A stretch of DNA of 64,000 nucleotides from Ceratorhiza oryzae-sativae. Its lineage: Eukaryota > Basidiomycota > Agaricomycetes > Cantharellales > Ceratobasidiaceae. Every line of letters begins with the position of its first letter. The stretch's first letter is position 1. Under the pieces are notes generated by a model, which was not told where the DNA came from, searched no databases, and saw only the letters and a list, made by a program, of their open reading frames with translations. A program made the translations under genes and the position numbers. The stretch covers positions 124,001-188,000 of the forward strand of contig JARWMV010000244.1 in the NCBI GenBank assembly GCA_030998015.1. The letters run 5' to 3'. Of the stretch, positions 11,577 through 30,712 are shown piece by piece.

Positions 11577-13037
11577 GGTCGACGGGAGTCAGGGCAACGG
11601 CGACCCCAACGCCCGATCCTGCCTCGGGTTGTGTCGGAAGACGACAGGGACGCCAGCCGAGAAACGCCGGGCGCTTGATGCCAGTCTGCCATTGGTGCAC
11701 GCCGCGTGCGCAAGTCTTGCTCGACAGACGACGCGTGGGACAGTGAGAAATTCGGGTTGTCACCAAGCACAATTCAGCTCCTCGGGGGACAAATTCAATG
11801 TATTGGTGACTCTTGTGCGTGGTAACGGATCCCAGGCTGACTGACACCCACGGCAAGTTGAACGACCCACTCGGAGGCGTTGCAAGTTCTATCCCGCCCA
11901 CTCTGCTGAACTAGTTCTTCTTCCGGTATGTCATCTCAGAACACAGGGGAATACTCGGGGCTCCGCGCTTCCTCCATTAAAAGAGACGAGGCCAAGCCAC
12001 ACTTAGAACTACAGGACAGTCGCGTTTATGATGAACCCTCAGAAGGAACCAGTGTATATGCGTGTAGAATATCACACAATAGGTTGTTTTTGATTTTAGA
12101 GAAAATATATTGTAGGAAAGAGGCAAACAGATCTAAAAGTACGATGAAACGTCACGCTCGATAACCAAAAACCCCCAAAGTACGAGTACAGCTTTACAGT
12201 ATATCCATTGAACTGAACATGTGGCGCATTATTATACGCGTGTCGGACTCACAGATAAAAGGATGGAGCCGGGTCTAGAAGGTGACAGGAAAACATCCAT
12301 GTGAAAAGGGCCCGATCAGGATAGTTGACAGAAATCCGAAGTCCCTCGATTAGGGAATGGAAAGCGTTTTCGTCAAAGCTTGGCAGGAAAATCTTGGGAG
12401 TGATTCGGGGGCGTCATCGAATTTGGGCGTCACAGGTCCGCTGCGCCCGGAGCACTACGAGTCAGATCTAACGCATCGAGGTTGCATCCGTCGAGGGGTT
12501 TCAATCGAATGGATAGAAAACATGACGATGGATGGTGGGTGCGTGGTGAGGAGCGATATCCTGCAATAGTGGGCTAACCGAGGGGCAGACGGCGCTTACC
12601 CTGACTAAGACTGCATCGCCTGAGTGTGACAGAGAGAGGTGGTTCGATGGGCCGGTCCTTTGTGAGGTTTTGACCATCATCAAGCGGCGTTGGAAACCTT
12701 ACCCGCTTCGGCCAGGCGAGGAAACTGACTCGGCGTAGGTGTGCGTCACCGAGCGTTGCCGTGGAGGGTGCACAGCCCCGACTTGCTCCTCGATCGTTCA
12801 TCCGGGCTAGCACCATGGTGGGCCAACCGGTTTCGATATCCCGAAGAATGTCGGGAATTCAGTCAGCTGGTTGTGCATTTGTGTCGTTGAGATGCGCATG
12901 TCCAGACACAGCATCGAGGTGCCTCCCGATGCAGCTACGATATAACAAGGGACAGTTCCGTTCGCCACGACTGGACAAACCTCTTTATCTTCAACTCCCT
13001 ATTACTTTGCCAGTGAGAAATTACCCCCGAGTTTACC
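11577..13037. other. Intergenic region between divergent FUM1 and NACHT-TPR A
   Basis: About 1.46 kb holding the upstream regions of two divergently transcribed genes. Only short, motif-free open frames are present. I see no convincing gene, tRNA or repeat. Confidence 0.6.
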
Positions 13038-16000
13038 ATGCCTGCAACCAAAGAGCAGGCGGGGGCTGTGCTAGCCGGCTTTGTCAAGTCCCAAGCTAAC
13101 ATCGTCGTCCAGTCGATACCAAATCTCAGCGTTATTGCCAACGATGCTCTCGATATCGGTAGGCTCGTTCAGGTGGGTCAACTCCCGTGAACTTGGATTA
13201 CGACTATGTAACAAGGAGGCCAATAGGATTTCAAGACAAACACCACTGCCTGGGCTGCGTTTGGCGAATACGTCCAGACCGCCGTGCTCCAAGTACTGCA
13301 GTCGGTGAACCCTTCAATCGTTCTCCCCCTCATCACATCTTCAGACGCGGCTGGCGACGCCAACTCCACGACCCAGAATGGCTCAACCGGGAACGCCGTG
13401 GAGCCGACGCAGTTTGTCCAGAACTGATCAAATTACACGAGTCAGTGGCGCACCCATAACTCACCTTGCATTCTGATGCCAAACTTGCAAACCATGTTCC
13501 AGAGTACTCGAGGACGTCAACACAGTGATCAAAGGGATGCGAAGCTCGCCGCTTTGGAAGCGCGTACGTAGCTTCGCCCAAGATCCCGGCGCCATAGAAG
13601 ACCTTCGACAAAAGGTTGATGATGTGCTCAAGCTGTTCGAGGTACTTGAATCACAGTTTTCTCAGGCTCGCCTAATCGTGTTTTATTGGATAGCTCAAAG
13701 CCATCACTCAAATGGGCCTTAGCTTGGACAAGGTGGCCGCGGACGTTGAGAAAAGCCTAAGACATACTGAAGAGCTCAACGAAAGCAGTATGTTGACACA
13801 TTTGCATGTTTTATCGTTTACTTAATGCATTAAACCTGTTTGGTATAGTGAAAAGGGTCGCCATCTCTCAGAACCAGGTTACGCTTGACAGGTTGCCATA
13901 TACTGCTGGAAGCTCCTGGGACAGTTCAAAAGGATGCTTCCAGAACACACGCCAGACGATGCTGCAGAAAATCAAAGACTGGATCCATCCGTCCCCGGGT
14001 CAAAATTCACCAGCCAACGCCGAGGTTATGGCAGTGGCAGGCGTGGCAGGCTCTGGGAAGAGCACCGTGATGCACACGCTGGGCCAATACTGTGCTAACC
14101 AAGGGTGGCTCGGCTCGGCATTCTTCTTTGATCGGTCCGTTGAAGGTCGAAACGACATGTTCAAACTATTTACCACGATGGCTGTCGACTTGAGTGCCTA
14201 TGACCCAGGATTGGAGTCCCAAATAGTTACTACTACGAGCAGGGACAAGAGCCTCATATCTGCTATGCCAATGCGACAGTTTGAGGAGCTTGTCTCGAAG
14301 CCTCTGTCCACTTACCAGGGACAGAAGCCTGTCGTCATCATCATCGATGCCATAGACGAGGGCATCGACATCCGCGAGCCCCGAGCCAGCCCCTTGATCG
14401 ACATCCTCCGTGATCACGTGCAGAAGCTCCCGCCCACCGTTCGCTTCCTCGTCACCTACCGCACCCACCCCACGCTCGACGAGTACTTCCGCGATCGACC
14501 TCACATCCGGAATCTATCCATCGACACCCGCGATGAACAATCGAACTCGGACGTCTCCAACTTCATTGATCATGAGCTGCGTGAGCTCTCGCGGCGAAAG
14601 CACCTGGGCGGCAACTGGCCGAGCGAGAAAGACGTCAAGGAGCTCGCCCAGCGCGCTGAAGGGCTGTTCCAGTGGGCAGCTATGGCGTGCGGATACCTCG
14701 CCAAGTCGCCCAACCCACCTCGAGATCTCAAGGGTCTGACCGAGAACTCGACGCTGTCCAGCGAGTCGCCCGAGGCGAAGATGGACGGGCTATACAAGGC
14801 GGTCTTGGATCATACGACTGGAAGGACCCCACGTTCGCAGAGGGCATCAACGTTGTGCTGGGTACCATACTGGCCGCCAAGATACCTCTGTCGGCTTCGG
14901 CGCTGCACTCGCTGCACCGGATGAGCTCAGTGCCAATCGACGAGATTCTTCAGCAGATCAGCCCGTTCATCACGAGATGGAACGGCCGGGACCGGAATCG
15001 CCCGATACATATCATCCACCAATCGCTGCGAGAACATCTGACTGCAGTCCCGCGCGAAGGGGAAGACGAACAACCGCCAGCCGGCACCAATTCAAGCAGC
15101 CCCAATCGGCGCTTCATGTTCGAGAAGCTACGAAGTCGGGAGCTCGCACTACCATGTCTAACTATCATGAACGAGCAGCTGAGTGACACCACGCCTGGTG
15201 CTGGCTACATTCACGGAACTCAAACATACGAGATCCCAAAGTTTCCGAAAGAGCGGATCTCTGAGGAGCTACGATACGCGGTGCAGTACTGGACCGACCA
15301 TCTTGTGGACGTGGAGGGACAATCTCTGCTTCACTGTCGGTGGCGCTACGGGCGTTCTTCACGTCGAACCTGGTGTCTTGGATGGAGGTAGCTTGTGTTT
15401 ATGGACGATACCAGGGTTTGCGAAAGGTTATCCGATGGATCATGGTGAGCATGCCCTTGTGCTTGCGCTTTGGTAGCAAAACTGATGGGGAGTAGGCCAA
15501 CATTCCGGACCGAGCAGGCATCATCAAGCATATCGTAAACGCCGAACGAGCCAAGTCGCTGCGGATGCTGAGCCAACATTTGACGCATATGGATCGACCA
15601 GAGGAGGCATTGAATGCTCTCCAGGATGCTGTTGATCTGTACCAACAATTCGAGTCTGACAGGCAGTCCGGAATCGATGTAGACTTGTCCAGGTCGATGC
15701 GTCTCCTTGCCAGTCAGCTGACGCAAGCCGGCAGGGACAACGAGGCCATCACAGCTTCCGAGATGACGCTGACGATCGACCGCCGCCTGGTCGAGGAGAA
15801 TCCGGGTCAATATATGGAGCAGCTTGCGGCCTCGCTGGATACATATGCGACTGTGATGTCCAGGGTCGGTCGCAACACCGAGTCCTTCCCTCACATCCAA
15901 GAGTCTGTCGATTTATATCAAAAGCTGGCCGAACAGGATCCCGGATTATACAGCGACGATCTAGCGAGGGCTCTGAATAACCTTGCTGCCCACCTTGGCC

Positions 16001-17286
16001 GTATGGGCCGTGATGAAGAGGCTATACCGATAATCCGAGACGCCCTTTCGGCATACCGCTATCTGGTTCAAGAATGGCCCGATATCCACACGCCCCATCT
16101 CGCAAATACCCTTTCTAATTACTCTACGTTCTTGTCCTCTGTCGGAAAACACCAAGAAGCCCTCCCTTATGCGGAGGAAGCCGTAACCCTGTATCGCCAA
16201 CTTGCTAGGGATCGACCCGCGACGTACACCCAAGACTTTGCCAGTGGGCTCAGCAAATATGCCGCAGCGCTCTCAGAACTAGACCGCCGGGTCGAAGCGC
16301 TGCCGATCATGCGCGAGGCGACCGAACTCTTGCGTGCACAATACGCCGAACGACCAGACGCGAACATCGCTCGATTCGCAAGCGCGCTATACAATCTGAG
16401 CAGCCACCTAAATGCACTGCATCAATACGCGGAGGGATTGGAAGTCACCATAGAGGCTGTTGACATTTACCAAATCCTGAACGAGCGTCAGCACGGAATC
16501 CACAAGTTTTCGCTTGGCGTCCTTTTTAGTCGGCTTCACCGCGCCTATGAGCAGCTCGATCAGGAGGACGATGCATTCGCGGCAATCCTCGAGGCTGTTA
16601 GATACTATCGTGAAACGGATTACAATAGCGACACAAACGGAAACATTCACACCAGTCTAGCTGTGGCACTCAGCTCACTCTCAACCTCATACGCCAAGAT
16701 CGGGTATGAAGAGGAATGTATCAACTTCGCGAAAGAGTCTGTCGACGTTCTTCGCATTGCCGTGGCCGCCGAACCAGAAAACATCAAGACTCGATATACG
16801 TTAGGCCAGAGTCTTTTGTGCTTGAACGGTCACTATCTTCGGGCAGCACGCGCAGAGGAGTCACATCCCTGCGCCACGGAAGCGGTAGAGATATATCGTG
16901 AGCTCGCAGGGATTCTACCAAGCGTGTATACCGACGACCTCGCGGAATCGTATGGTAAACTTTGCCGGAGCTTGGAAGAACTGAATCGCATGGACGAGGC
17001 CCTTGCGGCTGGGATAGAGTCTCTCTGCTTATATCGGGCTTGTGCGGAAGAGAACCCGCTGCAGTTCAATTCCAAAGTCCTAGATTCATACGTGTTGGTG
17101 ATGAGGTGTCTAATTGGTCTAGACGACCAGGAGACGGTGGCAGACATGATGAACGAGGCGATACAAATGTACAGGACAACCCTGGAGACATGCCCCGATT
17201 CGCTAAATAACAGGTTGGCGGATCTGTATGAAAAGTTGGCCAGCAACCTTGAAGCCCGTATGGCGGCCGCTGCTGCTGGCATCTGA
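13038..17286 (+). CDS. NACHT-TPR protein A (NLR-like STAND ATPase)
   Basis: Large signal-transduction ATPase of the fungal NLR-like type, a family linked to non-self recognition and heterokaryon incompatibility; the role here is inferred. Exons are 13038-13172, 13227-13440, 13503-13641, 13694-13789, 13849-15444 and 15495-17286. The N-terminal ~195 residues are a helical domain without a named effector fold. The NACHT domain follows with Walker A GVAGSGKST (near 14042) and Walker B VVIIIDAIDEG (near 14332). A helical linker leads into roughly a dozen TPR-like repeats of about 45 residues over the last 600 residues, many containing EALP or EAVxLYRxLA. One-base losses near 13423, 14810 and 15316 break the frame; restoring them gives exactly 1,325 codons. 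The closest relative in the window is protein B at 25.3-29.6 kb, on the opposite strand. Confidence 0.88.
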
Positions 17287-19473
17287 CAGTAGGCTTGGGC
17301 CTTAATTTTTGACCCCGCTTCCTTGGAGACTCCTGTAACAATTTTTTCTTCGGCTGTTGCTTTTGCTTTTGCTTTTCGCGAGTTATGCAGTATATTTCTG
17401 CGCCCGATCTCATCTCATTTTAGAAAGAAATTTGCTTCGTAAAACATTTGTGCGAACTCTATGCCAATATATATCCATCTGCTGCATTACCCGACGGGTA
17501 GAGACCCCGCATATACCCTACGGGGACCTAGGATTCTATGGTTCAGCTGGCCAACCTATTCCATTAGCGCAGTTCTTAATCGGATGGATGAACTCGTAAT
17601 AAAGGAGACCACTCAGCGCTTTGTGCATCCCCTAGCTCCAGCCCGCTCCAAATTAGAGGGCAACCTTATCTATTCAATATTGTATAAACATCAGAAGGAA
17701 TAGCGTGATGTACCTCTAACTAAACAGCTTAGTCTACACGGTGTGTACACCTTGATAAAGCTCGCGTTGCCAGGTTTGTTTCCGTTGGCTATCCTAACCC
17801 GGACCATAAACTCCAAATCGGTCAAAGATGTAAAACAGCGATCGTACTTGACGCAAGGACCTCGGCCGAGTAACCCCTTGCATAGATAGCCGTTGCCGTG
17901 TAACAATCTCTAGTTGCGTAAACAGTTTGAAGCACTACTGGAGCCGGAATCGAGGATTCCAGAAAGCAAAGGCACCGCCATCCCCAATGATGTCGCTCTG
18001 AATGAGCATACAACAGCAAACGAAGTTGCATCAAATTTCAAAAGGAGAGCTAGCCTATCGTCTAACTATGTATCTACATGTCTCGTAGCTATCTATGGTG
18101 CTAAAAGCGCTCGGGAAGACACGCCAAGGCCTCTGACCAACATATAGTATGGGCCCCTGAGCCATTGTTCGTATAGGAGCGAGTCTCTAGGAAATATTCC
18201 ATAAATGAGGCCCCGCATACAATTGCAATTAAAAACTGGGTATCATGTATAATTGTTGCGACACCACATATAGATTAGTGGAACGAAGACATTCGGCGGT
18301 TTGATCCGTCTTCACACATGGAGACGAGGGTGCATGTTCTAGCCCGCGGACATGTATCTATTACAGGTCGCCTGATGGAGAACGAGGGTTTTCTGTACCA
18401 ATGAGCGTATATCGAAAGGATGTCGATTCAACACGTGGATTCTATACTCGCGAGAAGCCACTCGGTGCATGATGTTGCCTCGTTCAAATGAGAGGTGGTG
18501 GGTTGGATGAGAGTCGGGTCAGTGAAAATCTTGTAAAACCTACAACAGAATTTTACTCGTTTGTAGCCTGGCACGCACCCAAGTTTGCTGACCTTGATGG
18601 CGACTGGTTCGGGCGAGTTGCGTGGCTAGAGGTTTTGGGAGCTAGAAGCTTCGAGCAAGCCCACTTTCAGCCATACTAGCTTGGGGGCGGGGATCTCGAA
18701 GCCTCACTCCGTGCCGACTTTTAGGCTGGATTGTATTCGGCGCGCAGTGGGTTTCTGTTTGGAACGTCGGCAGGGATCTTGCACTAACCCGCCCACTGGT
18801 AGTGTCCCGTTTGGTTGGCGGTTCATTTTTGTTTTGTTTGAGCCACGGTATTCGCATTGGCTTAAATGGGCTGGTCGAAATCAGTAGATTGGAACGTATC
18901 GGGTTTGACATTCGAGACCGATGAATGCACAAATATAGAGCAGAAGCACATGCGACCGAGCTATTTTATACTAGACGCATGCGGGAATAGGCTCGGTGGA
19001 GAAATGACGAATACGTCGAATCAGCGAGGCGGAGCAGCGAGTGTCTGGTAGTGGCCAGCGGCGGTGGAGCATGGCGACGGTCTCCATCGAGTGTTATCAC
19101 GGTAGCTGGAAAATATAGAAAAAATAGAGCCAAAAAACGGAATTGAACTGAACAATTCGCATTTTCCGATTGCTGCGCCGATGATCGGCGGTGTCCGAAA
19201 AAGGCAAGCGTCGGGAGGCGGGGGGGACGGGGACGGGGGCGGGGGGAGCGAGTGTGGCGAAGGCTGAGGGCTGGGTGGTCCGTGCGCTGTTCCTTGGCGA
19301 GTGTTTGAATTTTATGATGATGTGTCTTGCTGTCTCGAGTGCGCCAAATATGGAAGGCCCTTCATTGCGACAGCACAAACATTCTCACCCGCCCCGGCCA
19401 ACATCATGGTGCGTGCCCCGTTGCGGTCCCCGCCCTCGTTGCAGCTGACAGCGATCAGGAACCCTCGCCGACG
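17287..19473. other. Intergenic region downstream of NACHT-TPR A
   Basis: About 2.2 kb without a supported gene. A short (cttttg) repeat lies at about 17356-17378, just past the NACHT-TPR A stop, and AT-rich sequence follows. Open frames are under 100 codons and carry no motif. The last part is GC-rich and presumably holds the INO80 promoter. Confidence 0.55.
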
Positions 19474-24691
<5,218 letters not shown>

Positions 24692-25332
24692 ATGGCTTAT
24701 TTTATTGCTTGGTTTGTCTTTTTTGGAGCTGTCGTTTATGTATACATTCGCGGTTACGTGATTCTGTTGTAATTTGCCAACGGCGGGGTTGAATGCAGGT
24801 TGTTTCTATTCTCGACGTTGGCCATTATCTCTCCTAGCTCTGATTCTTGCATCCTGCGCCGAACTTGAGGTTACCTGCCCTAGACAGGGTTTGAAATATT
24901 TTTAAGTCCAAAAAACCCCATAAGAAATTATGTGATCCAAACTGGAGCCACGCCTGCTTCTAATGTATCGCTTCGGCATCTGTTTCCCCCCCCCCCCAAT
25001 TTATTTTATCTGCACTGCTTTCTCTGCCAGGTTCGCTTGACTGAACACTGAACGAACACTCGACCTGGGTGGAACAGGGAGCTGGACGTAAAAGATCCCG
25101 TTGTACCTTTGCGCCCGCACTCACAAGAGATGATCTCTGACCCCTTTATGAACTAGGCATTCGTCAAAAGAGCTATGGTGTGGGCATTTTCACAGTATTA
25201 TTTACAAGTAGCCAGTCAAACAATGCCAAAGAGGAAACCCGAAGCAACCTCAACCTCGTCAAAAAGATCCCAAAGATAGCGATACATATTAGTAGTTCAG
25301 ATTATGGAATCAGGAGCTCCAGCAGCCTGCAT
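24692..25332. other. Short region between convergent INO80 and NACHT-TPR B
   Basis: The shared 3' region of two convergent genes. It includes a run of ten C at about 24987-24996 and AT-rich sequence. No gene is seen. Confidence 0.6.
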
Positions 25333-28300
25333 CTAAGGACATGACAGTTGTGAAAACAGACGTTCTTGGTCGACGGTCAAGGACTCTGGGTTTGTCGCTA
25401 AAATTGATCTGTACAATTCCGAAGCATCGATCAGTACTTGATACATCGCGTCCTCGTCGCCTATATCCCTTAAACACCTCATCATCGTAACGTATGCATC
25501 GAGCAGCTCAGAGTTGAAGTTAAGTGGGTCATCTTCTGCGCAAGTTTGGCGCAGCGAAAGCTGTTCAACCGCGGCCGCGATCGCCTCATCTGCACGATTG
25601 AGCCCAAGCAAACTGATCGCGAGTCTCCCGTATGCTGCCGACAGATTGTAGGTGTAGTCGCTTGGAAGTATCCGGGCGAGCTCGCGGTAGGTCTCGACGG
25701 ATTCCATGGCGCATATATATGACCCGTCCCATTTCTCTGCCCGAACTAAATGCTGATTCCACCTAAGGAGGCTTTGGCCCAACAGGTCTCGAAGATAGAG
25801 ATTATCCGGTTCGGCGGTCGCAGCTATACGCAGGATCTCAACACCCTCTTGCGCTACTTTGACGTAATCCTCTTCCAGTCCCATCCGACCATATGACTCT
25901 GCAAGTGATTTGAGCCCTAGGGCTAAATTGATGTGAGGGTTCGCCTCCCCAACGCCGGTGTAGGTCATTTCACGGTAGTAGCGGACGGCTTCCCGTATTG
26001 CCGCAAATGCATCGTCAGGTTTGTCGAGTAGGAGGTAGTTCTGGTGAAGCCGAGTGTACAGTGTACCCAACGTGAACGAGTGGATTCCCAACTGGTCCTC
26101 ATTCAGGATTTTGGAAAGCTCGATTGCTTCCCACGTTACTTGAACCGCTTCGGGGCATCGTTGTAGTGCCGTAAGATTGCTGCTCAAGTAAAACAGCGCG
26201 GACGTAAGCTTCGAAATGTTTGCGGCTGGTCGTTCCGTATATTCCACACGAAGAAGACAAACTGCCTCGTACATCAACGGCAGAGCGTCCATTCCACGGT
26301 CCAACCTGCAAAGCCCGCAAGCATAGTTACCCAGTCCACTGGCCAGACCCTGTGTATGTGTCGCTGGTTTCTCTTTGGCAAGCCGCCGATAAATCCCTAC
26401 CGCCTCCTCCATATATGGAAGGGCTCCTCGTTTCTGTCTGCACTGGATAGTAGTGTGTAGCAATTGGATAGCGCATTTGCGAGGTGGTCGGTGTATGCCC
26501 CAGGCTCGTCTTGTTCCACGTATCGATAGGCCAAAAGTGCTTCCTTGGCCATTGGAATAGCCTCTTCATAACACCCCATGCGACCAAGATGATCCGCGAG
26601 GTTGTTCAAATCTCTTGCCATATCAACTCTGTATAACCCAGGATCTTTTTCGGCGAGCGTCCGATATATCTCGACAGACTCTCTCATGTGAGGTAACGAC
26701 TCTGCGGTGCGCCCTGCTCTCGACATTACCGTCGCATATGTGTCAAGCGAGGCCGCCAACTGCTCCATATACTGGCTTGGGTTTTGCTCGACCAAGCGAC
26801 GGTCGATGATCAATGTCATTTCGGAAGCCGATATAGCTTCATGGTCCCTCCCAGCCTGGGTTAGCCGAGTGGCAAGTAGACGCATCGACTTGGACAGGTC
26901 CTCATCGATCCCATTCTGACTGTCTGGTTCAAGCTTTTGATAAAGATTGACGGCGTCCTGGAGAGCATCTAGCGCCTCGTCCGGTCGATCCATATAGGCT
27001 AGATGCTGGCTCAACACACGTAGCGACTTCGCAACCTGAGTGTTCAAGAGATTTTTGATGATACCCACTCGGTCCGGAATGCTAGTCTACAGAATTTTAG
27101 CACGGTTTCAAGTCTGAAGGCTAACTAACGACATACCATGGTCCAATTGATAACGTTTCGCAAACCCGGATATCGCCCATACACACAAACCACCTCCATC
27201 CAAGTCACTAGGTTTGACATGAAGAACTGCAATAGCGTCATGGACAGTGAAGCAGATATCGGTGCTTGCACTTCCACAAAATGATCGGTCCAGTACTGCA
27301 CCGCGTATCGTAGCTCCTCCGAGATCCGCTCTTTCGGAAACTTTGGGATCTCGTATGTTCGAGTTCCGTGAATGTAGCCAGCACCAGGCGTGGTGTCACT
27401 CAGCTGCTCGTTCATGATAGTTAGACATGGTAGTGCGAGCTCCCGACTCCGTAGCTTCTCGAACATGAAGCGCCGATTGGGCCCACCCGAATTGGTGCTA
27501 GATGACGGACGTTCGTCTTCTATTTTGTCTGGGTCCGTAGTCAGATATTCTCGCAGCGACTGATGGATGATATGTATCGGGCGGTCACGGTTCTCGCTGC
27601 TCCATCCTGTAATCAACGGGCTTATCTGCTGCAGAATCTCGTCGATTGGCACCGAACTCATCCTGTGCAGCGAGTGTAACGCCGAAGCCGACAGAGGCGT
27701 CCTGGCCGCGAGTATTGTCCCCAGCACCACGTTGATGCCTTCCAAGAACGCCGGGTCACCCCACTCGTACGAGTCTAAGACCGCCGCGTACAGTCCGTTC
27801 ATCTGGCCTCGGGCGACTCGCTGGACAGTGCCGAGTTTCCAACTAGACGCTTGAGGTCTTCAGGGGGGTTGGGCGACTTGGCGAGGTATCCGCATGCCAT
27901 GGCTGCCCATTGGAAAATGCCCTCAGCGCGCTGGGTAAGCTGGTTGATATCTTGCTGACTTGGCCAATTGTTGCCCAGGCGCTTTCGCCAAGCGAGCTCA
28001 CGTAGCTCATGATCAATGAAGCGTGAGACGTCCGAGTTCGACTGTTCGTCGCGTGTGTTGATAGTTAGAGTTTGGATATGAGGTCGATTACTGAAGTAGG
28101 TGTCGAGCGTAGGGTGCGTGCGGTAGGTGACGAGGAAGCGAACAGTAGGGGGGAGTTTTTGAACGTGATCACGAAGGATGTCGATCAAGGGGCTGGCTCG
28201 GGGCTCGTGGATGTCGATGCCCTCGTCTATGGCGTCGATAATGATGACGATGGGCTTCTCTCCCTTGTAACCAGAGAGAGGCTTCGAGACCAGCTCCTCA

Positions 28301-29575
28301 AACTGTCGCATGGGCGTAACAGCAATCAGACCATGGTCCTTGTTCATAGAATCCACTATCATGGCTTCGAATTCTTGATCGAGCGCGCATATATTGATGG
28401 CCATGGTGGTGAATAACAGGGAGATGTTCCTCCGACAGTCAATCGCTCGGTTAAAGAAGAACGCGGATCCTAATATTCCCAGGACCGCGCAACGTTGAGC
28501 GATCGTCTGCATGATTGTGCTTTTGCCAGAGCCAACCACTCCAGAAAGTACCATAACCTCTGCGTGGGTTGATGCGTTATTTCCGCGGTGGTTAATCCAC
28601 TCTTCGATCGTATCCAGAGTCTTCTGACGAGTCTCTGGGAGGCATATTTTGGACCCGTCCCATGAGCTTTTTTCTGCATATGGAAGTCGGTCGAGGGCTG
28701 AATTGCGTGTGTGACGGCCGTGTTCTCGCACTTGGTTTCATATAATACCATGTGAGTTAACTAACTAGTACCTCAATGTTTCTGCGTACTTTTATCAGCG
28801 AGCTCTTCGGCAAGCTGAAGGCCTCGCTGAACGTCCATAACTACCTGATCCAAACTTAAACCCATTTGCGTCACAGCGCGTAACTACTCGATGTGAGATC
28901 ATTATCCAGATCTAAATCGATTACGGATTAGATACCTGAAAAAGTGCCAACACATCACCAATGCTCCGTCGGAGGTTGTCTATGAGGCCAGGATCTTGAT
29001 AAAATTTGGTAGCCCGTGTCCAGAACGGCTGAGCATGGATATCTGCAATCTTATCATGCACTTCGGACAATGCCCTGTAGAACAAATTTTGCTCAATGGT
29101 AAGCGGGGCGATCGCATTATGTCGAGGGGGCATCGCTCACTTGTGAAGCTTGAGAAGATTGCAAACAAACTGCGTCGCCTTCACGACGTTCTGTCTAGAG
29201 TCACCTTCTGCGTGGAATTTATGTTGGGATCGACTGAAACCCTCGAGGGCCCCACAAGCGGGAGCACGAGTGATGAGTCCACCGACTGAAGGACCTGCAA
29301 GACAGCTGTTTGTACATATTCCCCAAAGGACTCCCAGGCTTCACGGTTGGACCTAAAATCCTTTTCGAGCGGAATCGTTATTTTCAACACAAATATAGCA
29401 TCTTCTTTTAGAATTAAACGTACATGGACGGATTTGCCGATACTAATGGCATCCTGTGCAATACCTTGAGGTCTGGTATTACTTCGATGACAAGGTTGGT
29501 TTGAGTTTTTATGAAACTCGCTAGCACTTCCTCCAGCTTTTCTTTAATCAATGGTGAACCTTTTGTTTGTATCAT
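25333..29575 (-). CDS. NACHT-TPR protein B (paralog of A)
   Basis: Same architecture and intron plan as protein A. Exons in gene order are 29575-29424, 29360-29141, 29074-28936, 28883-28790, 28730-27136 and 27086-25333. Walker A is GVVGSGKST (near 28530) and Walker B is IVIIIDAIDEG (near 28240). Long stretches match A almost word for word, such as REPRASPLIDILRDHVQKLP against HEPRASPLIDILRDHVQKLP. The C-terminal half is TPR-like (LNNLADHLGRMGCYEEAIP, SGLGNYACGLCRLDRGMDAL). One-base losses occur near 27804, where A reads gaggcgaagatg and B reads gaggccagatg, and near 26440; others are likely near 29240 and 29470. The TPR half has diverged more than the ATPase, as expected if TPRs set ligand specificity; that reading is inference. 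The start ATG at 29575 sits where that of A does. Confidence 0.87.
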
Positions 29576-30712
29576 AGCCACGAGTGGTTAGTACAGGCAA
29601 GACTCTGAGGAGGTGGTGTCGCTACAACACAGGAGTATCCAGAATTTATCCTACGACAACGTTCAAATTCGTTAATGGGAAGATTGGTGTGACGCCTCAA
29701 TCCTGTGCCCACGCCGCTTGTAAAAGTGTATTTTGGAGGAGCTATGACGCTCTTCTCTATGCGCGATCATAGTGGTGCAACGCCATCAACATTTCCGCAA
29801 TTGGCTCTTTGAAGAACAAAAGGCCAAACGGCTGAGCTGGATGAATTTGGGTATTGGATGAACAGCTATGGCCATGCATTAAAGTTTGGGGGTGCTAGAA
29901 TACCTTTTGCCGGCAACCTTCGCATATAGTCAATTGTTGAGCGGCAGCAAACCAACTGCATCAGAAAGTTCTGTACTCTCCACCTACACGGATTTCTTTG
30001 ATGCGTCTTCGTCGCAATCCGTAATCAATTTGGCGGTTGGTATGTCCCATTAGGTCATTTCAGTGGATTAACCTAAGGACCCTATTTACGTCGCTGGTGT
30101 TTGGAATTCTAGACCGCTTGGTGGTGTTCATAGCCTATTCGACCAGTGGCCGTGCGGCCCCTATTCTCTGTTTGTCCAAGAGTTCGGCCGAGCGAGTACG
30201 GACTGCGTGGTGTAAGAAAAAAAACGGTAACCCACAATGCGCCGAATATATCTCAACAAAAGACCGCATCGAAAGGGCAACCGAACAAGAGTCTCCGAGG
30301 TAGCGAGAGTTGATTGACGTGCATTATAACGCCTTGCGTGATCAACGAAATGATTGTCACCATAAGGATAGCTAGACCAGCCAGAGTACCTCCAAACCAG
30401 GGCTTGAGCAATTAGAAATGAATAAGATAAACCCTTTAATCATTCCCGCTTGCAAAATGGCTCGTGGGCCGATTATTATTATTCGGTTATTCCACTCCCG
30501 AGAGTGCCGTCACCACTTGCCTTTCCTTCCAAGCTCACCCCGAATCAGCCAGCTGACCAAATAAAACGCCTAATACGTATTAAATTATAGAATTTGTTTG
30601 AAAATACAGTATAGAACAGTTGCTATCAGCGGGCGAAAGCGTGTGATGGGGGAGACTTTTCTTCGGCGTGCACGTGAGTCGGTACGCACGAGACACAGCC
30701 ACCACTCATCTC
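29576..30712. other. Intergenic region between NACHT-TPR B and CSL4
   Basis: About 1.1 kb. Open frames such as 30037-30303 lack motifs. The stretch near 29840-29930 reads like a short coding fragment (ELDEFGYWMNSYGHALKFGG) but soon meets stops, and I cannot assign it. No RNA gene was recognised. Confidence 0.5.

Noticed and set aside
19191..19448. Gly-rich open frame upstream of INO80
   Set aside because: Low-complexity GC-rich sequence without splice or domain support; it most likely belongs to the promoter.
30190..30214. Frame ending D-C-V-V-stop as a pheromone CaaX end
   Set aside because: The Cys is third from the end, not fourth, so it is not a CaaX box. The frame has no pheromone-like body.
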